Positions 49,401 through 62,259 are shown, counted from the stretch's first letter. The stretch is 64,000 nt of DNA from Primulina eburnea (GCF_022965805.1 NC_133108.1:38510051-38574050); one strand, 5' to 3'. Made by a program: numbers and translations. Notes: generated from the sequence alone by a model not told the origin.

Positions 49401-52400
49401 TTGATAACATAATGGGTTTGACATAGTCCATATACCTACGCACACAGTAATATCAATATAAAATCAAATTTTTTGCGTAAAAATTAAGTGGAAAAAAAGG
49501 AAATTCATATTTGTTTAAAGAAATAGGATTGATAAGTTCATGGCCACTCTGTACGCATGAAATTGATGAGATAATAAAATACATAGTTTGAGATGAAATT
49601 GATGGCTAATAGAATTTAAATAGATAGGAAATATTGTTGTAATTTGATATGATAAAAAGATTGTTTTGGTAAATTAATTTAATTGAAAACTAAAATTGAT
49701 TATAGTAGTTGTGTGAAGTCCATTTAAGAAAATCTCTCTTATTTTTTTATGTATTTACGTGTGCTTAATTCATATTTATATATATACTTCTTATGCTATA
49801 TTTATCTTGTTATTCTACTATTTTATATATAGTTAATTTTTTCAAAAATCTTCTTTTAATGCTATAATTTATCACTAAATCAGAAATTCCACAAAAATAT
49901 AATTACAAAATTACATTAAAATCATAAAAAAATATGTAAAGAGAAAATTAAAAAGATAAAACATTTAATGATAATATAAAGATGAATTATTTGAGAAAAT
50001 TAATATAGGAGTTGCATTTTATCCTTGAAGTGATATGAATTACATAGTGATAATTCATCAGCGTTTAGAATTTTACTTATATATCCTTATTAAATTTTTG
50101 GATTTGTATTGATAAGGAGATCATTTTTATTTTTTCACAACTGGAAAACAAAGCCCATGGTACACGTTTTTATATGCATATAGATATATAGATACTAGAT
50201 TATTTGTAGTTTTAGGTGCAAAATCTAATGGATCACAAGCCATTGAGAATAAAAAATTAGTACCTGGAGATGGCTAGCCACATTTTCCCGAGTAAGCCCT
50301 TCAACATTCATCATGTCGAGAATCCTTTTAGGAACAGCTTCTACATTGAGAAACGGAATAAAATAACGGGGACATCGACATGCAAAACAAATTCAGTAAA
50401 AAAAAAGGTAAAAGGTGGATGAATTTACTCTCAATTCCTAAATGATTCACGGCTGCAACAAACTTCCGATGAAGCTCAATAGACCAGACTACGCGAGGCT
50501 TCTTTTGTGCTCCAGGATCTTCACTTTCATTTTCATCATCTTCTCCATCATCTTCCTCATCCTTTCTTTTTCGATTAAATTTCCCATGGAGATCTTCGTT
50601 CCCTGTTGTTGGAGATACATGACCTTCTCCACTGCCTGTCTGAGCATTCACTTGATCAGTGGATGCATTCTGGTTCTTTGAATCAAACTTCTTTCTCCTA
50701 AGTACGTGTTGCCATATATTCCTCAGCTCCTCAATCCGAACAGGTTTCACCAAATAATCACAAGCACCGTGAGTAACCCCTTTCATTACAAGTTTGGGAT
50801 CACTATTTGCTGACAACACTGCCACCACAAATGGTCGAAAAAACTCCAAGATCAGAGATTCAGAGCTATTATACTGGCAATTCCACACTATATAATAATT
50901 GCATATTGACATCTTCGAACAAGAATCAAAACCCAAAAGGAAGATTCGAACTTGGTCCCAAGTCTCTTGTCTATCAGGAGAAACAAGGTTAAAAGCAAAA
51001 AATGAACTTACTAATGACAGGTAAATCCATTTCGAGACCAACAAGTTCAAGCAGCTTAAAACCATCCATGTCTGGCATGTGCACATCACTGATAACCAGG
51101 TCAAATCTGTCTTTATTTTCTCTCAACATCGTCAACGCCATACGAGCCTGACTCATTGTAGTAACTGCAAGAACCACAAATCAATTTCATGAAAGAAAAA
51201 TTCAGCCATTAAACAAGACTTAAAATAAAATATGACATTAGAGATGAGCTTGGACATGATTTTGAGTAAAAATGGCATTAAAAGTATGTGATCTGTAATG
51301 AAGCACCATAAATTACAACAAATAAATCAAAATTTGTAGAACAAGATTCCAGAGCAATGACCTGGACCATAGTTACTAGAAGCACAATGAGCCCCAAGGC
51401 AAAGGGCATTGAGGAGTCTAGGCGCAATGCATTGGCAAGTCACTCACATTAAATGAGGCATCCTACTCGATACAATGACAGAATCCAAAATTTGAACAAA
51501 TTACGTTACGTATAACCTAACAAACTCTTTAACGACAATTAACAAATATTCATTACTCTGCTTGCAATAATGAATGAGTATTTCTCATGTTATAATGTAT
51601 TTGGCTATTTGCTATCGCCATCAATAAGAAGCGCTTAAAAGATGCCTAGAGCATCGAGAGTGCATCAAAGTTGGGACATACAGTTGAGACATGCTAGAGG
51701 TGCCAAGGCTGAGCCTCGCGGAGCACAGAGCCTAAATCAGCCCTTTATGGGTTTTTAATACACTCTGGACCAATAGAACTGGTAAACTGAGAATTCAAAT
51801 TTCATTATTCGAATCATAGTGCAATTCCAAGAAAAATCAAAATTTTAAACAGCAGCACATTCAATGATAAAGAGGGCAGGCTGCTTTGGCTAAGTACAGT
51901 ATCATTCTAGATCCCTAAGTTGTTAATGTTAATTAATCCTCTATGAATCAAATAGACGATTCTGTACGTTCCCAGCATTTGGCAACAACTTAAAAGTAAA
52001 CTCGACAGAAATCAAAATATCGGGTTTTGGACCTATTTTAAAGGTTCTCTAAGTTCATAATAGATGGCAGTCTGCTGATTATCATATTACGAACCAAAAA
52101 CAAGACTTAAAACTAGGAGAGTAGGAAGCACATAGACATCAATTAACAGAATTAAATGAAATTACAAACCAGAAATTTTCAGATATTAAATAAAAAGGAC
52201 AAAATGGAAGCTGAACGAGCAGATCAACAAGATATAGAAGCAAACAACATCAGGTTATGAAAGAATTCCAGAAGGCATAATTAACTTTAACGTCTGAGAG
52301 TTCTGAATCCTGATGACATACTCGAGAATTGGAAGATTTACACACACAAAATTTGAAATACTGAAATATTCATAACCATAACCAAGTCAACCCGGATATT

Positions 52401-52700
52401 GATGAATGAAAGCAGATTAGTAAAGAATCAATCAACATGACTTGAACTAAAATCCAAAGTAATAATAATGATAATAAATCAAGAAATTTCAAAACAAATA
52501 TAGGATGCCACTCGACAAATCCACTGAACAAGAATCATCAACACAAAACAGATGAAAAACATACCATGGTACTGGCACTTCCTAAGCAAAGTTTCCAGTA
52601 ACTTCAAGCAAATCGGGTCATCATCAACAGCAAGAACACGCAGGCCCGCTGGAAACATATCAGATTTTTCATGGTCAAGAATGATTTTCTCCACAATCAT
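46440..52700 (-). CDS. Type-B two-component response regulator (ARR-B)
   Basis: Six exons read leftward: 52700-52565, 51164-51012, 50818-50429, 50340-50264, 47820-46617 and 46508-46440. The receiver domain (about residues 16-130) has [11 protein letters not shown], the phospho-accepting Asp in [12 protein letters not shown], and the Lys in [12 protein letters not shown] basic and acidic linker has [11 protein letters not shown]. The GARP/Myb-like DNA-binding domain runs about 202-262 ([40 protein letters not shown]). A Q/N/S-rich activation region ends with [11 protein letters not shown], then [20 protein letters not shown]. This is a nuclear transcription factor of cytokinin signalling, activated by His-Asp phosphorelay. 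Exon 5 is 1204 bp, one over a multiple of three: the frame entering from exon 4 hits TAG at 47613-47611, while the frame leaving into exon 6 is open from 47753. The extra base lies near 47619. As read the protein is 321 residues without the activation region; family members are usually 500-700. Confidence 0.9.
47821..50263 (-). other. Large AT-rich intron 4 of the ARR-B gene
   Basis: 2.4 kb, among the most AT-rich parts of the window, with no repeats or frames that I could recognise. It separates the end of the GARP domain code: the last residues of the DNA-binding helix region (KYRLYLKR) are on exon 5. Confidence 0.75.
51360..51760. repeat. Small decayed repeat in ARR-B intron 1
   Basis: A GC-richer patch with words such as GCCCCAAGGCAAAGGGCATTG, GTCTAGGCGCAATG and GATGCCTAGAGCATCGAGAG inside an AT-rich intron, similar in style to the CCTAGG-rich patch in FIP1-like intron 5. 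Family and limits unknown. Confidence 0.3.
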
Positions 52701-53153
52701 TTTGCACACCCCACAAAATTCGAACAACCCAGATGGGAAACACGCAGATCAAACCCTAAAGATGGGATCTTTGGCACCGACAGTCAATTTCTTGAACACC
52801 CAACACAAGACCCAGATGCCAAAAGGCCTCCTTTAAAATGGAAACTTACCAAGAATCGGCAAGAATCAAAACAAAAACACGAAGTACACCGTGAGTGTGT
52901 GTAAATAGAGAGAGAGACGGGGGAAGGAAAGACTTGGCTTGAGAAAATAAAATCCGTACGTGTTGACAACGATGGTGATGGCCAGAACATAGTTAAAGGT
53001 TCCAAGGCAGCAAGGAACCAAATCGTATAACAACTTTCATCACTTTCTTCCTCCCTTCCTATAGTACCACTATGTGTGTGCGGTTTGTTCTTTTCCTTCA
53101 ACTTTATACCCCTTTTCTTAGTGATTATGAATAATGACAAAAGGTTGATGTGT

Positions 53154-53198
<45 letters not shown>

Positions 53199-53200
53199 AA
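52701..53200 (-). promoter_or_regulatory. 5' UTR and promoter region of the ARR-B gene
   Basis: Read leftward, there is a CTTG/GTAAGTTTCC splice-donor-like site near 52849, so the 5' UTR may contain an intron ending shortly before the start codon. Farther upstream are CTCTCTCTCT (52905-52915) and a TA tract (53155-53193). The start at ATG 52700 is preferred because the in-frame codons further upstream do not resemble the family. Confidence 0.4.
53155..53193. repeat. (TA)n microsatellite
   Basis: About 19 TA units roughly 450 bp upstream of the ARR-B start codon. Confidence 0.95.
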
Positions 53201-53667
53201 CAAGGATATAGATACACGTATATGTGCGTGTCCAAGTGGGTGTGAATAATGGAGCTTTATGGTGTCAAATAATGGAAGCTTTCTTTATAATCTGCAACTT
53301 TTTTTCCTCTCTTTCTTCACTCAGATGGAGCCAGAAGGATGCAATTTTGGAAAGGGAAGACTTTTTTGTTATTATTCACTGTGTCATCCCCACCGAGAGG
53401 ACCCCGTACACACCCACACTTGGTTCAAGAAATCCTGGCCCTTGATTTCCCTTCATCTTAGTACTATCTTAAATATCCAATTAATTATGTATAAATCGGG
53501 AGAAATTCCATATTTAAATATTGTTATATTGTTAATCATTAAATTATTTCTTTGTTTCTATATATGCATATATAGAAATATATGTATATTTTGGGGAGTT
53601 AATGCTAATGATGATCCCATTCACCTTTTATGGGAAATCATTTACGACATAAATAAATATTAGGATA

Positions 53668-53837
53668 ATTGACAAAAACTTACGTGACATGTAAGATAGA
53701 TCGTTTATTTGGGTCATTCATGAATACTTATTACTTTTTATGCTAAAAGTATTAGTTTTTTATCGTGAATATCGATATGATTGACTCATTTCACAGATAA
53801 AGATTCATGAGACCACTCACAAGAAACATATTCTTTA
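53668..53837. mobile_element. MITE copy 4 (diverged)
   Basis: Orientation as copy 1. Starts ATTGACAAAAACTTACGTGA and ends GAGACCACTCACAAGAAACA, with TTATTTGGGTCATTCATGAA and TATTACTTTTTATGC inside. The outer GAGACGG words are mutated, so this is an older copy. Confidence 0.6.
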
Positions 53838-54164
53838 TGTTTTTATGGTTTATTTCTTTCGCATGTTATAATTTTTATATTCGATAAGGGACGTGAGTGT
53901 CAGATACATATAAAATATAAAAGGGTGGTAAACGCAAATGACTTATATTATACCCATTTTGAAATTACAATGTGTTTTATTTTCAAGAAATAATACTTTG
54001 ACTCACATTTAAGTACTACCTTGTCTAAAGGCATTTAATGCTGCCATTTATTGAGATCTTGAGAATCTGTTAATTTTTGGACTACGATTTATGCATTGGA
54101 TCTAATTATAAAGGACAATTTTCAAGAGAAATGTGCGCATCAACATATATTGAAATAAACATTT

Positions 54165-54457
54165 TATATGGAATAAGATAAAGTTTAATAAAATACTAGC
54201 TATTTTGTACACGTGGTGCGTGTGTGTAAAGTTATTTTTATAATTATCGAGGGATTAAAGTGAAATTTGACGAAATATCTAGGGACTAAAGTGTTATTTG
54301 AATTGTTGTAATTTAAAAAAATAAAAACAAAAGTGTTTGTTGAATTTAAAAATAAAATAAAAGTGTAATATTAATATAACATAAGGACAAAATTAGAAGA
54401 GTAAAAAACAGATCAAGACACCATTTTTGTCTCTATTATAGATATTCTCAATAATAG
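54165..54457 (-). repeat. Tandem repeat unit 1, Helitron-like
   Basis: About 293 bp, shares its whole order with 54458-54716 (GATAAAGTTTAATAAAATAC, TAGCTATTTTGYACACG, TAATTATCGAGGGA, ACATAAGGACAAAATT). On the minus strand it ends with a hairpin (ACACG-CACCA-CGTGT) 8-10 bp before CTAG followed by T, the layout of a Helitron 3' end; its other end contains TCTATAATAGAGACAAAAAT. No helicase gene. Confidence 0.45.
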
Positions 54458-54716
54458 TATATGGACTAAGATAAAGTTTAATAAAATACTAGCTATTTTG
54501 CACACGCAGTGCGTGTGTGGGCATTTTTTTTATAATTATCGAGGGACTAAAATGAAATTTAACAAAATATCGAGGGACAAAAACTAAAGTGTTTGTTGAA
54601 TTTTTTTAAAAAAATGTAATATTAGTATAACATAAGGACAAAATTGGAAGAGAAAAAAACAAACCAAGACATCATTTTTGTCTATATCATAGAGATTCTT
54701 AATAATAATAATAGAT
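54458..54716 (-). repeat. Tandem repeat unit 2, Helitron-like
   Basis: Second, slightly shorter unit. Its hairpin is longer: CACACGC and GCGTGTG around AGT (about 54502-54518), again next to CTAG. Differences are mostly substitutions and one deletion of about 30 bp. Confidence 0.45.
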
Positions 54717-57552
54717 TGGAGTAGATTGTTTAAAAAATGAGAAGGTCTCGAGTTCGAGGCTATGTGAATCTAAAATCCCCACTCTCGATGACAAAAAAAT
54801 ATAAACGATTATTCATAAATAGATCATTTTGGATAAGTTATTTTTTTAATGTGTACGTTTTAGTTTTATTTGAATCAACTACAATATGTTCGTCTGTAAA
54901 TGATGAGTTCTAAAAAAGTAGATTAATTACACATAATTAGCTGCAGCATAAGTATTGTGACACTTAATTTAACCTACTAATTAATTTTATTTTTTTAAAA
55001 TCTTTATGTCATATTCCATGATAAGTCACGTTCGCTAGTGGTTCACAAATCTTTGACTGTCACGCACTAAACATTTTTTTATTGTACAAATTCTTCGAAT
55101 CAAATCATAAAGAAAATTGTGATGATATATACCTATTTAATTACATGATGCATATACCATGCACCACCGTGTTGCTAAATAATATAAAATATATTAAAGA
55201 TATATATTCTTTGTATCTTTATATAATAGTCAATCCAAACTTTACATCCATATTCTTTGAATTTGATGATATGAGTGATAAGGAGATCGATTTCGATCCA
55301 ATGCGATATCGGGTTTGAGTCTTGTGAATAGGGTGAGTTTTCTCCGCGATGATCCGACCAACTTTATTTCTTGATTAGCTTGAGCTTATTATCTCTTGAA
55401 AGTTGAAAGATGTAGCCAAAAAATTTATTCCAAGAGAAGTTGGGATTTGGGAGATCCAAGAGGTCTTTTCACGAATTAAATGAAAACAAAAAAAATGAGT
55501 CCAAGAACTGAATGGATCAGAGGTCAAGAAAAGCTACGCCTCATTTTGTATGATACATGTGTGTATACAAGGAGGAGCTTTCAAAATCTTTATAATTAAG
55601 TTGCATTTATTATTAATTTTTACAAGGTGGCTTCGACTTAAATGACCTTATATTCTCTCTTTTTTAGAGTAAATATGTATTTCACCCGTACGATGCATGG
55701 AATGTTATTTCATATAATTAATGATTAAAATTAGTAAATATTAAATAATTATTTAAAATTATTGATTTAATATAATGAATATATTTAATTTTTAAATATT
55801 ATTATCAAAAATTATTATATCAAAATATTAATGTCATTTGAAATAACGCTCAAATATTAATGAAAACAATATGTTGTCGTTAAATTGATTTATTATCTTG
55901 GTTAAGTGAAACTGCTATAAATATAAAAAATAGAAAAATATTTAATAATCTTATATTATTTTGTTTATCAAAATTGTAAAGGATAAATAAACTTTTTTAA
56001 AAAAATTCAATTTTTGTCATTTATTATATGAATAAATTTGACTAAAAAAGTAATTATTTTTTGGATATGTTAAAATATTTATATTAAATTTCTATTAAAA
56101 TGCATATTTTAAAGTTCTATTAAGATACATAACAATAATAACAATACGGACACTATTTTAAAAAAAATTGTAAAACATAATATTATATAAAAGATTTTAT
56201 ATTTTACTTAGTATGATAGAGAATAGTAAACATAAATTTTATAAAAGTAACACACAATTTAAAATCATAATTGAAATTAAATAGAGTAATATAACCAATG
56301 CAGATACTCAAATGTAGTTTATAATTTCAAAACACATCAAATTTGAATTTGAATTTTAAAAAATAAATTGAAAACAATTCACATTTAATTACATATTTAT
56401 TTCCTATTTGTTTCAAATATTAATGCGGTACGTGAATACATTAATAATGATATTTTTTTATAACATATTATTTTTTACAAAAAACTTTCAAGATATGGAA
56501 AAAACTTTTGTTTATATATGTGTGTGCATGTGAGCCATATAAAATAAAATAAATATAAATAATACCATTAAATAAAAAAATAAAATGTCTGGAAAAAATA
56601 ATAATAAAATTTTGATAATTAAAAATACATTTTAAACTTGAATTTTTGTTGTTTCCATATGCTGGTAGATCGTATCAACGAACTAATAAGAGTGGTTTTT
56701 GTTTTTTAACAGTTTGGGGAATATAGTTTAAGCTCTAAATGTATTTTTGAATGATTTAAAAGTAGATTAAGTTTTCAATTCAGTTCAGTTTCAATTTGAA
56801 TAAAATATATAAAAAAAACACATAATTCATAGATTATATTTAAATTGATATAAAAATAATTAAATTTAAATTTTAACTAATAAAAGAGTTGATATAATCA
56901 ATTCAAATAATAATTGAAGTTTATATTTTCAAATATTTTTCAATTCACATTTGAATTTTTTTTAAAGAAAATATATAATTCTTTATTACAAAAAATATCA
57001 ATAATATCGCATAAAATTAATTGTTTTCAATCATTTATTGCAGTTAACTTATTTCGAGATTAATGATATATCTTTTTTTTAGAATTATCATTTTTAAAAT
57101 TAATTGTTTTCAATCAAATTTTATTCAGCGCAACCTCGTTGATATGAATTATGTGATGGAACCAAGATATTAAATCATGTCATAGAACCAATATAAAATC
57201 TTTGAATGCTATTTATTTTTTCAAGATATTTAGATTCAAATTTGAAATTAAAAGTGAAAGTATATTTTCAAGAAATTCAATTTTAAAACTGAAATTTGGA
57301 AAAGAATTTGATATATTTTACAAAATTTTATTAATTTTCATAATTTAATTAATTACACATTATTTATCAAATATATCAAATTGTGTATCCAATAGGCATG
57401 GAATTTCGAAAAGAAACTTTGAAAAGACAACTCATTTTATTGTTATTAAAAATTGTAATATTATTAAATATATTAGGAAATAATTTTTCTTTTTTTAATT
57501 TCCTAATTGAGTAAAAATTTTGGCGGGAACTTACTAAATATAGCACAACTCT

Positions 57553-57554
<2 letters not shown>

Positions 57555-57627
<73 letters not shown>
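57555..57627. repeat. (TA)n microsatellite
   Basis: About 36 TA units, the longest in the window. Confidence 0.97.
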
Positions 57628-57630
<3 letters not shown>

Positions 57631-57649
57631 CTTTCATCCCATGGATATT

Positions 57650-57779
57650 CTCAACATGGTGTTATATCGTATCGTATCAAAAATTATATATCATATATCG
57701 TACATAAAATTACGGTATAAGAAAAATTTTATATCGATATAAAATTACGGAATATACAAAATTTTTATATAACTAGCAT
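57650..57779. repeat. CGGTATA-rich old repeat, left piece
   Basis: Words such as ATATCGTATCGTATC and AAATTACGGTATAAG resemble those at 59330-59625 on the other side of the solo LTR, so an older repeat was probably split by the LTR. Confidence 0.4.
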
Positions 57780-59315
57780 ATGAATTATACTACCGTTGAA
57801 GTAAAATAGTTCGGTTCTTGAAATATTGAACACCGATGAATTAAATCGAGTTTAGTGTTCAAACCAAGCGAAAAATATTCGAAATAATCCTTCGTAGAAA
57901 CCGATTAATATTTTGTAAATCATTTAAAATATATACAAGTTGAATGAGAAAAAATATTTTAGTTGAAGCATTTTATCAAACACTTGGTATACAATATTTT
58001 GGAATTTGAAAAACACATAAAATGCATCTTTAAAACTATGGAAATGATAAGTAAATGCAATAAACAAATAGACATGAATTTGTTTATGGATGTTCGGAGA
58101 TTTAAATACTCCTATGTCACACCTTATTCTCCTTGGGAAGGATTCACAAGGAGATTTTGATTTATACAACACTTTGTACAAACACATTAAGTTAGGACTT
58201 ACCCACTGCCTAAACTGAACTCCTAGCACTCAAGATTTTAGGCAGCACCTCACAATCAGCATATTGTTTAATGTCTCATATGCAAAGACTACATACAAAA
58301 TTTTTACGTCTTTGTGCAAGATTCACTCAACTAATCTTTGAACTTCAACTCTCTTGTATATGTGTGAGTGATCGTGTGTGAGGAATTTATCAGTTACATT
58401 GTACATCTCAAATATATCCTCACACAAGGGCTTGTGCTCTCAACTAGCTGATTTCTTCATGCTAACTGCCCATGTTTTGAATCCTCTTCAAAAGCTCTTG
58501 TTTGATCTTCAATATGTAGTATTTATAAGTCACAACAATGATATATACGTTAGACACGAGAATATGACTGTTTGGAAAGTTTCTATACTGTTTTTGAAAT
58601 TGCAACGGTCAAATTCAGCTTGATGGGCATTTTCCCGACTGGTCAACTCTGGTCAACTCAACTGGTCGTTCAGTTCAGTTAAGCTGGTCAGCAGCTGGTT
58701 CAGTTCAGCTGGTCAGCAGATGGTTCAGTTTATTTGGTCAGCAGCTGGCTCAGTTCAGTTCAGTTCAGTTGGTTGGTCAGCAGCTGGTTCAGTTTCAACT
58801 GGTGTGCTGAAATCAGCCTAGCTGATTTCAGTTTGTGCAGCACCAGTAGCTTCATCGTCATTTATCAGCATCGTAAGCTTCGATTCAGACTTTGACTTCT
58901 GAAGTTGATTTGTAGATCTTTGTCTTATCTTTCCAATGCATACTGAATCGCTTCATTTTGATAACCGAGCTGAGAGATATGATCAAAATACCGCAGCTGC
59001 TCAAACCCAACTGATTGTTGTTTTCGTGTGATCAGTTAGACCATGATAACATCCGATTTTTCCCAATTGACGTAAAATACGACTGGTTCCAAATTGAGTT
59101 TTTTGTTCAGTCCAATTGGCGGATTGTCATTTGAATCATCCAGCTGAGAGATATCATCAAAACCCCGAAGCTCGCCAGAAATTCAGTTTGTGCAGAATTC
59201 GGTTTCAGTTTGTTTCTTGTGTTAATAATTTCACACTTGAGTAAATATGTTAGAAACACAATAACAAGTTTTGTTAACATCAAAATGAAGATTTGGAACT
59301 TGAAAAGTTCCAACA
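57780..59315 (-). mobile_element. Solo copia-type LTR (best copy of its family)
   Basis: On the minus strand it starts TGTTGGAACTTTTCAAGTTC at 59315, followed by GATGTTAACAAAACTTG, a start typical of SIRE/Maximus-like copia LTRs. The left end is near 57780. No gag or pol adjoins it, so it is a solo LTR of about 1.5 kb. It shares ordered similarity with 716-930, 3080-4236 and 4237-5112. No clean target duplication was seen. Confidence 0.6.
58640..58800. repeat. CTGGTCAGCAGCTGGTTCAG minisatellite in the LTR
   Basis: Five to six irregular units built from CAGCTGGTCAGCAG and TTCAGTTCAG. It occupies the place where the older copy has a 36-bp CTAGACTGGTCATTCAG repeat. Confidence 0.75.
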
Positions 59316-59329
59316 GTATGATTTACCAA

Positions 59330-59625
59330 GATTTCAGTTATATATCGTTTTATACGGGAAAAATCTTATATTTAAAAAAAAATTAAAATTTATAGTTTAA
59401 ACATATCATATATTTTAAAATTTTTATATATTGTTTCGGTATTTCGGAATTCTGGTATAAATGAAAAATTTCCAATTTCATATTGTTATCATACCGAAAA
59501 ATTCGGTATTGTGCCCGTACCGTAGAGAAATATTCGATATACCAAAAATTCGATAAATTAGGTATTTTTCTGTACAATAATCTCGGTATACCAAAATTTT
59601 TGTATTTTTCTCACCCCTAATTCCC
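59330..59625. repeat. CGGTATA-rich old repeat, right piece
   Basis: Contains several ATACCGAAAAATTCGGTATT-like inverted words and ends ...TATTTTTCTCACCCCTAAT. Family unknown. Confidence 0.45.
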
Positions 59626-60999
59626 AAATCATTCCTTATCTGCATGTTAATTTTAATTAATAACTAGTACACCAGTGCACGCATTGCGTGCTTGTATAAT
59701 CTTCTTCTTATTTAGTCCATGTCAACGCTTTTCTGACAATTCGTACAGTGTTTACTATCAGTATTCACACTTATAATGTTGTGATCAGTTTGTTCAGACT
59801 GCTTGATGTGGACATCGATTAAGTGTTCAAACATAGATTTATTCTGGGTGTTTTGTTGAAGAAAATGAAAGATATCTGAAGATATTTGTTAAAATAATGA
59901 AATCTATTTGAATATTTATACAAAGATTTTATATTTTTCATTTTGGAAAATTATAATTGTAATATAATATTAATAAGTATATATAAGAAGTTTATGAAGA
60001 AGAAAAATCATACTTGTTAAGGTAGATGATAATTTGATATAATGTTTAAAATAAATAAATCAATTATTTGCTTATAATTTTTTTAAAAAAATTTAAAGAA
60101 TAAATTTTATTTCATAACATGGTGGAAAATGTTAGAAATGGAATTGGAACCGTATACGCTGATTTTGTTTTGGTTTTGAATTTAATTAAATTTGGAACCT
60201 TTGTTTTTGGAAACCATGTTCATACATGTTCAGAGAGAGTGTCTAATTGTAGAAAAAATGTTTTTCTTCATAGCCCCGAGTAGTACAATGATTGTCCAAT
60301 CACATTAAAAAAATTATATACTTTATTTGTTTCATTTAAATTTCACTTATGACAAAAAATAAAACATATACTTTTTAAATTTTTTCATTGCAAATAATAA
60401 ATTAAAATTATCTTATTTAGTATATAAAACTATATTATATATGTCTGATATAATAAAATTTAAAGTGTTAATATACTTATATACATGTAGAAATACATTT
60501 GTCATATTAACATCAAAACCAAATAAATAAAAAATAGATGTGACATTAATTCACTTGGATAATTAATTTTTACGAAAACAACTTTTCTAAACGTGCATCG
60601 GAGTTCTCTTTCCTAGTGAAATAAAAAAGAAGAAAACAAATAGATAATTTTTGTGTCTATTACATAGATTCTTGATAACTAACTAGTGCATCGACGCACG
60701 CGGTGCGTTTGTATAATATTTTTTATAATTTATTTGATTTATATTTAAATGATGATCAAAATATAATTATAAAAAATAGTGAGAGACTACACTGTAATTT
60801 TGATATATAAATTAAAAAATAAATTGAAAAATAAAAAAAATAAAAAATGACTTCAGTGAGAATTGAATCTATAACTTAAACACCAAAAAAAATAACTCTA
60901 TCTGCTGAACTATATATAATTTGCGTTAAAATTTTCACATTTTATTAATATATATAATTATTAAAACAGACCATGACATCAAAGTTAGTTACTCTAAAG
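59626..60999. other. AT-rich intergenic DNA with Helitron-like ends
   Basis: Two hairpin-plus-CTAG signatures: GCACGC-ATT-GCGTGC near 59675 next to ACTAG at 59664, and ACGCAC-GCG-GTGCGT near 60693 next to ACTAG at 60680. The flanking TCTATTACATAGATTCTTGA resembles the end of the 54165 repeats. No gene found. Confidence 0.45.
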
Positions 61000-61186
61000 A
61001 GTAGGTCTCATGTGAGACCGTCTCACGGATCTCAATCTGTGAGACGGGTCAACCCTACCCATATTCATCATAAAAAGTAATACTTTTAGCATAAAAAGTA
61101 ATACTTTTTCATGGATTACCCAAATAAAGATCCGTCTCACAAAATATGATCCGTGAGACCGTCTCACACAAGTATTTGCCTACTCC
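61000..61186. mobile_element. MITE copy 5 (best preserved)
   Basis: Begins GAGTAGGTCTCATGTGAGAC and ends CAAGTATTTGCCTACTC, so the outermost 7 bp (GAGTAGG/CCTACTC) form a perfect inverted pair. Inner inverted words are GAGACCGTCTCACGGATC and GATCCGTGAGACCGTCTCAC. About 187 bp, non-coding, with an internal duplication of AAAAAGTAATACTTTT. Confidence 0.88.
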
Positions 61187-62259
61187 TAAATGTCTCAAAC
61201 TTAATAAAATAGTAAAGATAATAATTAAAAATAAGATATTTGAATCCTCAACTCTAGGAGGATTTTTGTAGTCGAGGCCTCGAGTTTGAGTTGTGGCATT
61301 CGGGATCGTATAAAATTCACAAAGTACCCATGAACTCACACACTTGGGGCTCCACAACCATGGATTATATCGATTCCACACCTCTGCAAAAAAGACCTCG
61401 TCGCCTTCAATTAACTATTTCATTCTTTGAAACGAAGTTTAATGGTAAACACACTCTTTCCTCTAAACCAAGATTTTCGATGTTTTAGTTCTATTTACAT
61501 CGGATTTAATTAATTTGGTCCGTAAACTGCTAATTTAACGGCGGAGCTTGGTGAAGTCGACATCAAATTTAAGGATTCTGTCTTCAAGGCAATTTTTAGA
61601 ATTTCACATACTAAATTTGTGATATGGTATATTAAATATTGTTTGTTTTTGTTTTATTTTAGCTAATGTGTACTATCTATCGATAAGTTACATAATCAAA
61701 ATATAATTTTCTCCAACAAAATAACATACGATTAGTTGTCGAATTTTCTACGGGTACCTGGACAACTGTGTGGATTGATAGGTTTTCAGCCTTGATCGTT
61801 GCAAAAGGCGATTGCTACCACATCAGACCACATTCCTAGACCCTAATTTCGTGCATTATGATGTACCAAATGTGCGTCATTAGGATTATTTTATCTCCAA
61901 ACAAGATACTTTTGTGTCAGTAAATATTTTATGTGCACATATCGTGCATTATTCTTGCACATAAGGTGCACGATTATTGCACACAATTAAGTTCCAGAAA
62001 ATCTTGTCCAAATTTACCAATGTAAACTTACAATTGTGTACAGACAACTTCATACAACAGACGACTTTGCTCAATTTAGGAAATAATTTAGAATTTCTCC
62101 AACTTTCTGCTCGGGGTTCAACCATTGTCTCCGGCGCATCATGTTCCGAAAAAGGATCTCTATATGGGACAATGGCTGCAATGACATAAGAGTTTCAATT
62201 TCTAACATTGAATCAAGATTTCCGTAGTACTAAACCAAGCAAGATAACACCACAAAACC
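61187..62259. other. Intergenic, no gene recognised
   Basis: Small open frames only. A GTGCAYRATTATTGCAC-like duplicated word occurs at 61915-61980 (three GTGCA-centred copies). Includes the 3' flank of the MBD gene. Confidence 0.5.

Larger units (their letters stand above)
53194..57554. other. Long AT-rich intergenic region
   Basis: Contains a divergent MITE (53668-53837), a tandem pair of Helitron-like repeats (54165-54716) and otherwise extremely AT-rich DNA. Open frames here (for example 53259-53663 and 55082-55318) have no recognisable features. Confidence 0.6.

Noticed and set aside
53259..53663. 134-codon open frame upstream of the ARR-B gene
   Set aside because: Composition follows the AT-rich background, no recognisable motif, and no splice or promoter context supports it.
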